DNA of 64,000 bases, taken from Pseudomonas hygromyciniae. Its GTDB lineage: Bacteria; Pseudomonadota; Gammaproteobacteria; Pseudomonadales; Pseudomonadaceae. Shown in pieces: positions 8,124-16,021 of this stretch (positions within the stretch are counted from its first letter, which is position 1; each line of letters opens with the position of its first letter). The notes below the pieces were generated by a model. That model was not told where the DNA came from, searched no databases, and saw only the letters and a program-made list of their open reading frames with translations. The position numbers and the translations under genes were made by a program. The stretch lies in assembly GCF_016925675.1 (NCBI RefSeq), contig NZ_CP070506.1, forward strand, positions 3,222,501 to 3,286,500, in the 5' to 3' direction.

Positions 8124-9059
8124 TCAGGTCAGGGTTTTGCGCGGTGCCAGCGTGACCCAATAACGCGTGCGAAACTGCACCTGCAATCGATGGGTGGTGG
8201 CCAGCAGGCTGAGGATGCGGTCGGTGTCGTCCAGGCGGAAACTGCCGGTGACGCGCAAGGCTTCCAGGCTCGGGTCCCAGCGCAGGACACCCGGGCGATA
8301 GCGATCAAGCTCGCGCAGGAAGTCGCCCAACCCCTGGTTCTGCGCCGTCAGAACTCCATCGCGCCAGCCCAATTGCAGCGCGTCAAACGGAACCGGCGCC
8401 CCCAGTCCCGAGGCCTGCAGGCGTAGTTGTTGCCCGTCGTGTACCAGGGCGCTACGCCCAGATCCATCTTGTACGTGCACCTGGCCCTTGAGCACCGACA
8501 CCAGACACCCGTGCGCCAACTGACGCACACAGACCTCGGCCTGGCTGGCGATAACCTGGCCATAACGGGTATGTACCGTCAACGCCGCCGCGCCAGGCAC
8601 ACTCAACGCCATCTCCCCATCGACCAGGGTCAGGCGCCGCCGCGCGAGGTCCACATCCACCGCGCTGGCCGTGTTCAGTTGCAGGGCGCTGCCATCGGCC
8701 AGCGGCACGCGTTTGCGCTCGCCGGTGGCGGTGTGCAGGTCGGCACGCCACACGTCGAGGGGTAACTGGCGACTGAGCAGCCATGCCGCCGGCACCAGCG
8801 CCGCCACGCCCAGGGCGCGCTTGAGCACGGCACGTCGCCCCGCTTGCGGGCGGTCGAGGCTGGCCATGGCCAGGGAAGATGGCAATTGCGCAAAACGCTG
8901 ACGCAACAACTGCGCTTTTTGCCAGACCTGTTCGTGCTGGGGATGACTGTCGCGCCATTGCTGCAAGTCCGCATAGTCGCGCTCGCCGGCTGTGCCCGAC
9001 TCCAGCAGCGCCAACCACTGCGCCGCTGCCCGCGCCACATCCGCAGAGGTACGGCTCAC
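8124..9059 (-). CDS. fecR: FecR-family anti-sigma / sigma-regulator
   Basis: About 311 residues. An N-terminal cytoplasmic DUF4880-like helix region (AQWLALLESG, LQQWRDSHPQHEQVW) is followed by one transmembrane helix (GVAALVPAAWLLSRQ). Then comes the periplasmic FecR domain (LHTATGERKRVPLADGSALQLNTASAVDV) and a C-terminal STN-contact region. It relays receptor occupancy to the sigma factor. GTG at 9059 is chosen because it overlaps the fecI stop as GTGA, typical coupling; a TTG at 9077 is also in frame. Operon partner of fecI upstream and of the receptor downstream. Confidence 0.85.
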   Translation of the reverse strand: MSRTSADVARAAAQWLALLESGTAGERDYADLQQWRDSHPQHEQVWQKAQLLRQRFAQLPSSLAMASLDRPQAGRRAVLKRALGVAALVPAAWLLSRQLPLDVWRADLHTATGERKRVPLADGSALQLNTASAVDVDLARRRLTLVDGEMALSVPGAAALTVHTRYGQVIASQAEVCVRQLAHGCLVSVLKGQVHVQDGSGRSALVHDGQQLRLQASGLGAPVPFDALQLGWRDGVLTAQNQGLGDFLRELDRYRPGVLRWDPSLEALRVTGSFRLDDTDRILSLLATTHRLQVQFRTRYWVTLAPRKTLT

Positions 9060-9574
9060 AGGTCCACCAGCAGGCAATGCTCATAGGCCTGGGCCATATA
9101 GCGCTTGACCGTACGCTGCGAGACCTTGAGACGCTCGGCAATCTCACGGTAGCCCAGGCCTTCGAGCTGACTCCAGAGAAACGCCCGGCGTACCACCGGC
9201 GCCAGGCCGTCGAGCAATTCATCCAGGGCTTGCAGGGTTTCCAAAAGCAGCCAGCGCTGCTCCGGCGATGGCACGCACTCTTCAGGCAAGCGCGCCAGGG
9301 CATTCAGATAGGCCTGCTCCAGGCTGCGGCGCTGATGGAAGTTGACCAGCAGACGCTTGCCCACCGTCACCAGATAGGCTCGTGGTTCCTGCAATTGCGC
9401 GACCGGCTGGGCGCTGGCCAGCACCCGCAGGAACGTATCCTGACTCAGGTCGGCGGCATCCCAGGCATTGCCCAGGCGCCGCCGCAGCCAGCTTTCCAGC
9501 CAACTGCGATGGTCGCGGTACAAGGTGCTCAGGCTGGGCTCGGCGGTGGTCGTTGGCGATACAACATCATTCAT
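9056..9574 (-). CDS. fecI: FecI-like ECF sigma factor
   Basis: A 172-residue extracytoplasmic-function sigma factor. Region 2 (about 17-85) contains WDAADLSQDTFLRVLAS. Region 4 (about 105-160) contains LEGLGYREIAERLKVSQRTVKRYM. It drives the receptor gene when iron is scarce and the siderophore is present. ATG at 9574 gives MNDVVSPTT; a TTG further upstream at 9610 overlaps the Fur-like site and is unlikely. Its 5' end and upstream region are duplicated, imperfectly, at 11776-11990. Confidence 0.9.
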   Translation of the reverse strand: MNDVVSPTTTAEPSLSTLYRDHRSWLESWLRRRLGNAWDAADLSQDTFLRVLASAQPVAQLQEPRAYLVTVGKRLLVNFHQRRSLEQAYLNALARLPEECVPSPEQRWLLLETLQALDELLDGLAPVVRRAFLWSQLEGLGYREIAERLKVSQRTVKRYMAQAYEHCLLVDL

Positions 9575-9605
9575 GGCAAGCGAACCCTGGGCAGCGCGAG
9601 TGAGT

Positions 9606-9628
9606 CTCAAATGAGATTCATTCTATTT
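9606..9628. promoter_or_regulatory. Fur-box-like site upstream of fecI
   Basis: CTCAAATGAGATTCATTCTATTT resembles the Fur consensus GATAATGATAATCATTATC, with paired ATGA/TCAT motifs. It lies 32-54 nt upstream of the fecI ATG, where iron-loaded Fur would block fecI transcription. Confidence 0.6.
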
Positions 9629-9703
9629 AATATCCCTGCGCTGCACCATGTTCTTTTTGCCGGGTAGACCGCCGGCCCTCCTCGAGGCTTTTGCCTAACC
9701 CCG

Positions 9704-10237
9704 TTAGTCGATCATGCGTCGCAGCACTTGTGATTCACCACGCCGGTAATGCAGGACCACCGCACCGATATGACCTAGGACCAATACCGCCATCGTCCAG
9801 CCCAGCAAACTATGGAACTCACTGCCCAAGTCAATCATCCACTGTATTTTTTCACCTTCAAACCCGTCCATCACCGGTAAACCAAAAGCGGAAAACGCCC
9901 GGCCGGAACCGTACTGGCGCAACAAACCAACCAAAGGAATTAGAAACATAAGTGCATAGAGTGCCTTGTGCCCTATATACGCAACGAGATTCAGGCTTTT
10001 CGGGCGAAATTTATAGCTTCGCAAGCTCCACCCCGTACGCAAGACAATTAGAGCAAACAGTATAAGCCCCACTGGTTTGTGATAAGGCCAAAGGAGTTTA
10101 TCCAATGCAGAGTCCGACGATAAATAATGCGCCGTGGCCGAGCAATAAATCCATAAAAACAACAGCGCCATCAACCAGTGCAACCCTCGACTGATTGCAT
10201 CGTAGCGACGACGACTGACAGTATTGACTTCAGACAT
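9704..10237 (-). CDS. Cytochrome b561-type membrane di-haem protein
   Basis: A 177-residue four-helix membrane protein. Candidate haem-ligand histidines are in SRGLHWLMALLFLW, WPYHKPVGLILFALIV, AYIGHKALYALMF and LGHIGAVVLHYRRG, matching the prokaryotic cytochrome b561 (CybB) family. These proteins pass electrons between quinol and a periplasmic partner. It follows the Yellow/MRJP-like gene on the same strand with a 60-nt gap, so the two may work together. Base composition is visibly lower in G+C than the flanking fecIR and nir genes, suggesting transfer. Confidence 0.85.
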   Translation of the reverse strand: MSEVNTVSRRRYDAISRGLHWLMALLFLWIYCSATAHYLSSDSALDKLLWPYHKPVGLILFALIVLRTGWSLRSYKFRPKSLNLVAYIGHKALYALMFLIPLVGLLRQYGSGRAFSAFGLPVMDGFEGEKIQWMIDLGSEFHSLLGWTMAVLVLGHIGAVVLHYRRGESQVLRRMID

Positions 10238-10297
10238 TTTAGTTTCCTACTCCTGCATTTTTTTGCCAAGAAACACTTACCCGACGAGACAGCTTCA

Positions 10298-11410
10298 TCA
10301 GGGTAATTTCACCTTGTAGAGCCGGTAAGGATAAACCGTCGCATCTTTGCCACCGCTCCAATAGGGAGCCCTTTGGTATTGCGCGGCCGTTACATACATA
10401 TAACCATCACTGCCCATACCTAGAGAATCTGGCCATATAAGACGAGAATCCTGGACCAGTGTATGCAGCCCCCCGCCAGGTGCCTGGTACTTAATACTGT
10501 AATCCAAAGAGGACGTGAGATAGATATTGTTTTGTGCATCAGCTATCAACCCATGGCTGACCGTCGTTTCTCCTTGGTCCTCGACTTTGGAAGCCAATTC
10601 AGTGCCATCCAGTCGAGTATCGGCTAAATAGCGAGTCTCGATTCGATAGAGGTTAAGCTTATTAATGGGTTTAAAATAAAGGTAGCGATTATCTTTGGTC
10701 AGCGCGATGCCATTAACATCAGATTTGAATGGAGCGCCCTTGAGGTCGCGCATTTGCTGACCCTCATAGCTGAGAACCAACCCTGGTTCTGCCTGGGTTG
10801 CAATGCTATTACTTAATACGCTGCGAGATATGCCCGTGCTCAAGTCGAGTACAACAATGGCTTTCAGGCCTGGATCTGAAAGATACGCCAGATTTTTTTC
10901 GATATCGACGTTCACATCATTCAAACTCGAAAGTCGCTTATCAAGTGTCTTAAAATCATACTCCGCCTCAACCTTATTTGTTTTAAGGTTAATTTTTACC
11001 AGTTTGAAATATCCCTGCGCACTTTGCTTGGAATCACGTTCGGCGACCAGTACGCTCGCGGGTTTTGAGTCAAGTACCCAAAGGTTATCGTGGCCATCAA
11101 CATGCAATGCCTGCGCATTGACGAAGCGCTTTCGCTCATCGCCAGCGCTCGCATTCCAAGTGACATTCGGATAAGGCACCAACTTCCCATCAACCACCTC
11201 TGCAACAGAATATTTATAGTCTTCGGTTCGATTGGGGAAAGATGTAAAGATACGATTATCGGAGGACACACCCAGCCCAACAGCTCTTAACCTGCCAAAG
11301 TCAGCCACTGCAACAAGTTTTTTACTATGATAAGTCTCTGCACCAGACGCAGCACTCGCAAGAGGACTCAATATCGCCAGCAACAGGCAAGCAAATATTT
11401 TTACATTCAT
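10298..11410 (-). CDS. Exported Yellow / major royal jelly protein-like beta-propeller
   Basis: A 370-residue protein with a clear signal peptide (MNVKIFACLLLAILSPLASA). The body matches the MRJP/Yellow (dopachrome-conversion-related) family: GVSSDNRIFTSFPNR, a DGHDNLWVLDSKP strand, the VNGIALTKDNRYLYFKPI core and the near-C-terminal RLIWPDSLGMGSDGYMYVTAAQYQ. Bacterial members are six-bladed propellers whose substrates are mostly unknown. It lies in a low-G+C pair with cytochrome b561, so a periplasmic redox role is possible but only inferred. Codon use and A/T-rich wobble differ from neighbours. Confidence 0.8.
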   Translation of the reverse strand: MNVKIFACLLLAILSPLASAASGAETYHSKKLVAVADFGRLRAVGLGVSSDNRIFTSFPNRTEDYKYSVAEVVDGKLVPYPNVTWNASAGDERKRFVNAQALHVDGHDNLWVLDSKPASVLVAERDSKQSAQGYFKLVKINLKTNKVEAEYDFKTLDKRLSSLNDVNVDIEKNLAYLSDPGLKAIVVLDLSTGISRSVLSNSIATQAEPGLVLSYEGQQMRDLKGAPFKSDVNGIALTKDNRYLYFKPINKLNLYRIETRYLADTRLDGTELASKVEDQGETTVSHGLIADAQNNIYLTSSLDYSIKYQAPGGGLHTLVQDSRLIWPDSLGMGSDGYMYVTAAQYQRAPYWSGGKDATVYPYRLYKVKLP

Positions 11411-11774
11411 TACATCACCCTTAATGACTCACTAGGCGCAAAAATGGAAAACCAACTCCACCCCAAGTTATAGGCACGCGCACTTTACACGTAAAAATAT
11501 TGTTATTTATCTAGACTAACGACTGGAGACCCGCAAGACTTTCATTGGTCCCTCGCGCTGACTTGCAACGGGTCGGCAATGACACGCAGCACCTGCTTGG
11601 CCTGACTCCTAGACCAAGACTGATAGTACTGAAACGTCTATCGCACTAACACCCGACAGCGCAGCAAACAGTTTCTCCATAAAATTGAAAATCAGACGCC
11701 ATAGTGACTAGAGGCTGGGTAAAGCGCAAAAAACATGGGAACGGGCAAGCCCGCCCCCGCACTCGAGAAATCCC
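11411..11774. other. 364-nt spacer upstream of the Yellow-like gene
   Basis: Apart from a likely promoter region (AT-rich stretch around 11485-11515, with TTTACAC and TATTGTTATTTATC) I see no gene, RNA or repeat here. The right end joins the duplicated fecI segment. Confidence 0.4.
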
Positions 11775-11891
11775 ATCATCGGCATTGCCAAGGCGCCGAC
11801 GCAGCCGGTTTTCCAGCCAAATGCGTTGGTCGCGGTGCAAGGCGCTCAGGCTGGGTTCGGCGGTGGTCGTTGGCGATACAACATCAGTCAT
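11646..11891 (-). pseudogene. Truncated second copy of the fecI 5' end
   Basis: The first ~38 codons (MTDVVSPTTTAEPSLSALHR, then ENRLRRRLGNA) closely match fecI at 9574. After about 11776 the similarity stops and the frame runs into unrelated sequence (DDGISRVRGRACPFP...). No sigma region 2 or 4 is left, so it cannot be a sigma factor. The upstream region including the Fur-box-like motif is also copied. It stands in the same orientation as fecI, so the cytochrome b561/Yellow pair is bracketed by direct repeats. Confidence 0.8.
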
Positions 11892-11990
11892 GGCCAGCGA
11901 ACCCTAGGCAGCGCGAGCGGCTCTCAAATGAGATTAATTCCATTAAATATCCCGCGCTGTACCCTATTCTTTTACCGGGTAGACAGGCGG
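11776..11990. repeat. Direct repeat of the fecI 5' region
   Basis: About 200 nt similar to about 9464-9671. It covers the fecI start, the CTCAAATGAGATT Fur-like motif and the downstream TTTTACCGGGTAGAC. Identity is high but imperfect, indicating an old duplication or homeologous recombination rather than a recent copy. Confidence 0.75.
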
Positions 11991-12029
11991 AGCACCTACT
12001 GCCCATCGGGCAACACCGGCTTGCCCAGC

Positions 12030-12239
12030 TCACGCCTGGACGATATTGCCGCTGAGATTGAGCAAGCTCCCGGTCTGCAATGGGTTGTCGTGGCAGTAGC
12101 GATACGCCACGCGAAAAACGGTTTGTTCATTGCGCTCGTAGAGGTCCGGCATGTTCTGCTCGAACAACGGTGAACTGGTCCCGCTGCTTGAGTAAGAAAA
12201 ATGCCCGTAGCTTGCGATAAGGGCACTTTCTTTAACCGA
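12030..12239 (-). pseudogene. C-terminal ORF fragment of unrecognised protein
   Basis: A minus-strand frame without a start reads ...ALIASYGHFSYSSS, then PLFEQNMPDLYERNEQTVFR and VAYRYCHDNPLQTG, and stops at 12030. The polar, strand-like pattern (YGHFSYSSSG, TVFRVAYRY) resembles the end of an outer-membrane or exported protein, but I do not recognise the family. It begins right after an in-frame stop at 12240, so it is a remnant. It lies between the fecI duplicate and the protease remnant, in keeping with a scarred region. Confidence 0.3.
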
Positions 12240-12311
12240 TCAGCAGTTTGCCGGATGCTCAGACAGTCTGGCTCTACATCGACAATGGCTCAAAAAGCCC
12301 AACAGCCTGCT

Positions 12312-12988
12312 TCAACTAAGTTTCTCGCCTGCTTGGGGACTGACGCCAATAATGTCCGCCTGCTTGATCGGGCGCGTGCTTTTTACAAGAAAATCGGTGC
12401 ACCGATTACCGGTAAGATCCACTGCAACAAAATATCGACCTGTTTGCTTGTTGAGCCTCACGACGGTATCGCCGATACGCCCTGTAAAGGCCTCCACCCA
12501 TCGCAATGTTGTATTCGAACGCTTCGCCATTGCGCGCAGGTCAATTTTGTCCCTGCCACTCACAAAGTCCATGATCAGATCTGAACTCTGGAGAGTCGAA
12601 TCGCTCGCGTTGTCGTAGGCGAACGTGTTGCGCCCTCCTATACCCCATAAATTATCCCCCCCACCTCCGCCCTTCAGGACGTTATCCGCCGAGTTGCCAA
12701 TGAGGAGGTCATTGCCGAAACCGCCGATGGCATTTTCAATAATCACATCCCTATCTATCGTCACATTGCGGGTCTGGCCGCCAACGCTGGAGGCGGTGCC
12801 TGGCCGCAGGTCTATGGTCTGGTTATGTCTGAATCCCGAAAAATCGAACGTGTCATTGCCAGACTGGTCGCGCACAGAGAACCATGGGGCTTTACTGTAG
12901 GCACCCAAACTTGTATTGGAGTCGCCAGTATTGGAGTTGAAGCCATAGACAGTATCGTCACTAACAGGCTTGGGTTTAGGCGGCTCAG
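12312..12988 (-). pseudogene. C-terminal remnant of a serralysin-like RTX metalloprotease
   Basis: The frame enters from inside the IS element and reads TEPPKPKPVSDDTVYGFNSN, then GNDTFDFSGFRHNQTIDL. RTX nonapeptides follow (GGFGNDLLIGNSADNVLKGGGGGDNLWGIGG with the x-D-x-L pattern), then the serralysin C-terminal domain ending in QADIIGVSPQAGEKLS. The zinc-protease domain is missing. It is clearly a paralogue of the gene at 14217-15422 (same DTVYGFNSN and GFR.. segments) and keeps the C-terminal end that the other lacks. The IS lies exactly where the front half should be. Confidence 0.8.
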
Positions 12989-13006
12989 TGAATCGCCCCG
13001 GATTCT

Positions 13007-13888
13007 CTAGACACCTTGCAAGCTCATTGCGTAACGCTTTTCAAACTCTACCGGTGACAGCTGATTGTTGAAACCATGGCGGCGTTTTACGTTGTAGAAC
13101 ATCTCGATGTAATCAAACACATCACTCCGAGCATCTTCCCGCGTGGTGTAGATTTTTCGCTTGATCCGTTCCCGTTTCAGAAGCTGGAAAAAGCTCTCGG
13201 CCACGGCGTTGTCATGACAGTTGCCTCGGCGACTCATGCTGGCAACCAAATTGTTTGCCTTCAAAAAGCTGCGCCAATCGGAGCTGCTGTACTGGCTGCC
13301 TTGGTCGGAATGAACCATCACCTCTTGCTTCGGTTTACGCCTCCAAACCGCCATCAACAACGCATCAATAGCCAAATCACTGGTCATCTGCGACTTCATT
13401 GACCAGCCAACGACCTGCCGAGAAAACAGATCCAGTACCACCGCCAAATACAACCAGCCTTCATACGTACGAATGTACGTGATGTCGGTTACCCAAACCT
13501 TGTTGGGTTCCACAACATCGAACTGGCGCTTCAGCAAATTGGGTGAGACGACCGCTGGCTTACCGCCGTACTTTCCAGGGCGGCGTCGATAACCTGTCTG
13601 AGAACGCAGACCTTCAAGACGCATCAGCCTCGCCACACGATGACGACCACAATCCTCACCGACCTCGCGCAGATCGTCGTGGATTTTGCGATAGCCATAA
13701 ACGCCACCGCTCTCCAACCAGGAATGCTTGATCAAACCCAGCAGTCGCTGGTCGTCTTTGGCGCGTACAGATTGCGGCTCAGACAGCCAGGCGTAATAAC
13801 CGCTGGGATGGACTTTCAGCGTCAGGCAAAGCCGTCGAATCGAATAGTCGCCCGCGCGCTGCTTGATAAAGGCGTACTTCAGCCGCAC
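13007..13888 (-). CDS. IS3-family transposase, OrfB (DDE catalytic subunit)
   Basis: A 293-residue integrase-core transposase. The DDE triad is visible: D in KVWVTDITYI, D in VMVHSDQGSQY, and E in CHDNAVAESFFQLLKRE. An HTH_21-type segment (GVYGYRKIHDDLREVG) comes first. It is probably made as an OrfAB fusion by -1 slippage at the AAAAAAG heptamer in the orfA end; the orfB frame is open upstream through that site. Intact. Confidence 0.9.
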   Translation of the reverse strand: MRLKYAFIKQRAGDYSIRRLCLTLKVHPSGYYAWLSEPQSVRAKDDQRLLGLIKHSWLESGGVYGYRKIHDDLREVGEDCGRHRVARLMRLEGLRSQTGYRRRPGKYGGKPAVVSPNLLKRQFDVVEPNKVWVTDITYIRTYEGWLYLAVVLDLFSRQVVGWSMKSQMTSDLAIDALLMAVWRRKPKQEVMVHSDQGSQYSSSDWRSFLKANNLVASMSRRGNCHDNAVAESFFQLLKRERIKRKIYTTREDARSDVFDYIEMFYNVKRRHGFNNQLSPVEFEKRYAMSLQGV

Positions 13889-14157
13889 TCCTTGGCAAAG
13901 TACGCGGCGGCCTTTTTTAATATGTCTCGCTCTTCAGTGACGCGCTTGAGTTCCGCTCGCAGACGACGTAGCTCAGCGTGCTGATCATCATCCTGCTGCC
14001 GTTCTTCTTGAGGTTTGCTGTAGCGCTTTATCCAGGCATAGAGGCTATGCGTCGACACGCCGAGACGGGCGGCTACCTCAGCGACAGGCAGCTTCTTTTC
14101 GGTCACTTGATTGACTGCTTGGATTTTGAATTCTTCGGGATAACGCGGGTTGCTCAT
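13879..14157 (-). CDS. IS3-family transposase, OrfA (DNA-binding subunit)
   Basis: A 92-residue protein with the HTH_Tnp_1 fold (YPEEFKIQAVNQVTEK, then VAARLGVSTHSLYAWIKRYS) and a C-terminal leucine-zipper-like helix (HAELRRLRAELKRVTEERDIL). It recognises the IS ends. Its end overlaps orfB by 10 nt; the AAAAAAG slippery heptamer lies in the final ILKKAA codons. Intact. Confidence 0.9.
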   Translation of the reverse strand: MSNPRYPEEFKIQAVNQVTEKKLPVAEVAARLGVSTHSLYAWIKRYSKPQEERQQDDDQHAELRRLRAELKRVTEERDILKKAAAYFAKECG

Positions 14158-14216
14158 GGCACCTCCTGATTGGCCTCATTTTAAGGCATGGAGGTGTCTA
14201 CGAAACCCGGGGCGAT

Positions 14217-15422
14217 TCATGCTTTAGCATCCTGATGGTTGTAACTCAGAACAATTTCCCCACGACGGCCCGAGAATCGCTCCACCACCGTCGCACTGGC
14301 AAGCTGGGCTTTGTGCAAGACTCCCGCTAAATCTATCTTGTCGGTGCCCGTTTCAAAGTCCAGGAGTTCATCGGGCCTTTCGAGCGTAGAGTCACTCGCG
14401 TGGTCATACACGAAGACATCTGCGCCACCACCCCCCAGTAATTTGTCTGCGCCGCCGCCGCCCTTGATTCGATTGCCCACGTGATTACCAATCAGATGGT
14501 CGTCTCCATGCCCACCAATGGCATTCTCTAGAACAACGCCCCTGGCAATCGAAATATTGCCTTTCAGCCCTCCAACATCAGAGAACGACTCGGCATTTAG
14601 GTTGATGACTTGAGACTGCCTGAAACCGGATAAGTCCAACGTATCGTTTCCGCCACCGTCCCATATGCTGAATACGGGAGCGTCATTGGCGGACTGAAGG
14701 CTCATGCTGGGTCGATCAGTATTGGAGTTGAACCCGTAGACGGTATCGCTACTGCGGGTGTTGTTGTTGCTACCATAATTTCCCTGCACAGCGCGAATAT
14801 CATCCAGCATGGGGCCTGAGGGAAGTTCCCGGTCGAACCTGTGACCTGGTTGATGGGTCTCGGCCCAATAACTCATTGCGCTGCGGGCTTTGGTATCCTG
14901 TGCATACTCGGCGTTCTTTTCGTAGCCACCATCATTACTATTATAGTCACCCGGATGTTTAAGGCCGAGGGCATGCCCAAGTTCGTGAGCAGCTATATAT
15001 GAAAAGCCATCACCGGCCTTTGGTGTATGCGATGCATACTTTGTTCCAATTGTCATCTTTACATTAGGGTGGTAATAATTAGGCAACTGCGTGACACCGC
15101 CGGAGGAATTCGGATCATTTACGATATCTATAGAACCGTCTGCCGCTTGGGTACCTACCTTGAAGGTTACATTGGTCACATCTTGCCAACACTGCAATGC
15201 ATTAAGAATACTTGCTTTCTGCCCTGCCGAGTAACTAGGGTCGATCCTGACGGAAATTTCTATTTTTCCGTCTTGATTGCGATCATAAAACTTGAAACCA
15301 CCACGGGTTAATTGTTCTGCCGCCTGGTCAGTGGAGAAAGATGGCTTTTCATTTGTCTTGCTGCCACTGGACGCGTCCAACATAGCCAAACGGGTACGCT
15401 GCGAATGACTTCCTACATTCAT
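14217..15422 (-). pseudogene. Serralysin-like RTX metalloprotease, C-terminus cut off by the IS
   Basis: About 401 residues. The M10B catalytic domain has the zinc motif HELGHALGLKHPG and a Met-turn SAMSYW. The RTX block contains GGGNDTLDLSGF and GGHGDDHLIGN. The C-terminal domain breaks off after RGEIVLSYNHQDAKA, and its stop codon TGA is the first triplet of the IS end. About 40 residues, including the ABC-type secretion signal, are missing compared with the paralogue, so export is doubtful although the catalytic site is complete. ATG at 15422 is chosen for its AAGGAT Shine-Dalgarno; 15494 is also in frame. No inhibitor or aprDEF exporter genes are nearby. A+T-richer than the surroundings. 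Confidence 0.8.
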
Positions 15423-15799
15423 GGCAATTAAATCCTTCTTGATAAACTCAAATAGTTGCCCGGCAAACGCCTTGCCGAAAAACAAATATCCCACACAAGA
15501 AATACAGCCACCAATTGATTTATCTATCCAAATAAATCCAACTCATCATTTAAAACTTAGAAACAAATAACCAGAAACTATATAGCGATTATTTTTCAAT
15601 GCTCAATATTAAATTACATATTAAATCCTAACTAACCGCAACACAGTATGCCGGCGTGATGCAACACCGACCCCATATAGGAGCCGGCCTGCGATGGCGG
15701 CAGAGCCGCCAATATATCTTCGGATCGCACCCCGCCTGCGCGAGCAGGCCCACGGGGAATCTCCCCTGGCAGAAGATATTGGCCACACCACAAAGCCCC
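15423..15799. other. Spacer between the protease gene and nirP
   Basis: The protease side (about 15490-15640) is AT-rich and holds that gene's promoter region. The nir side holds the inverted repeat listed at 15708-15783. No gene or RNA seen. Confidence 0.4.
15708..15783. repeat. REP-like inverted repeat downstream of nirP
   Basis: GCCAATATATCTTC is mirrored by GAAGATATTGGC, with an inner hairpin (GCCTGCGCGAGCAGGC) and a CACGGGGAATCTCCCCTGG element between. A TAGGAGCCGGCCTGCGATGGCGGC REP-like half precedes it. It probably marks the 3' end of the nirQOP transcript. Confidence 0.5.
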
Positions 15800-16021
15800 T
15801 TAACCCATCACTACAATCCCCACCACCAACACCACCGGCCAGGCTAACATCGTGGCCCGCCATCCCAGGGGCGCGTGTCGCAGTTCCATAAACCCGTCGG
15901 CAATCACCCAGGCCTTGGCTACTGCGGCCAGCACCACCACCCACCACCAACCCGCAGCGCCGGACATGACGGTGCCCACACTCAGCAACACCAGCGCGCC
16001 CCAGCACGCCAGCAGCCTCAC
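15800..16021 (-). CDS. nirP: NirP (NorF-like) small membrane protein, cytochrome oxidase subunit IV-like
   Basis: The 73-residue protein starts at GTG 16021 (MRLLACWGALVLLSVGTVMS), overlapping the natural nirO stop (TGA at 16018-16020). It has three hydrophobic helices and the WVIADGFMELRHAPLGWR motif of the NorF/COX4-like proteins. In P. aeruginosa the third gene of nirQOP has this size and place. Its role in maturation or NO tolerance is not well defined. In the given sequence the upstream gene is frameshifted, so this protein sits at the end of a longer open frame starting at 16183. Confidence 0.75.
   Translation of the reverse strand: MRLLACWGALVLLSVGTVMSGAAGWWWVVVLAAVAKAWVIADGFMELRHAPLGWRATMLAWPVVLVVGIVVMG

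Larger units (their letters stand above)
12989..14219 (-). mobile_element. IS3-family insertion sequence (IS51-like), complete
   Basis: A 1231-nt element bounded by imperfect inverted repeats: left TGAATCGCCCCGGATTCTCT, right (minus strand) TGAATCGCCCCGGGTTTCGT, both continuing into AGACACC. It carries orfA and orfB. Flanking bases (CAG left, TGC right) do not form a target-site duplication. This fits a deletion next to the element or recombination between two copies rather than simple insertion. Confidence 0.9.

Noticed and set aside
11996..12226. A 76-codon minus-strand ORF with an apparent start
   Set aside because: Its sequence is Arg/Ser/Thr-rich and shadow-like; the adjacent minus-strand frame (12030-12239) is the more protein-like one.
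12985..14222. Target-site duplication around the IS element
   Set aside because: Flanks read CAG on the left and TGC on the right; no direct repeat of 3-4 nt is present.
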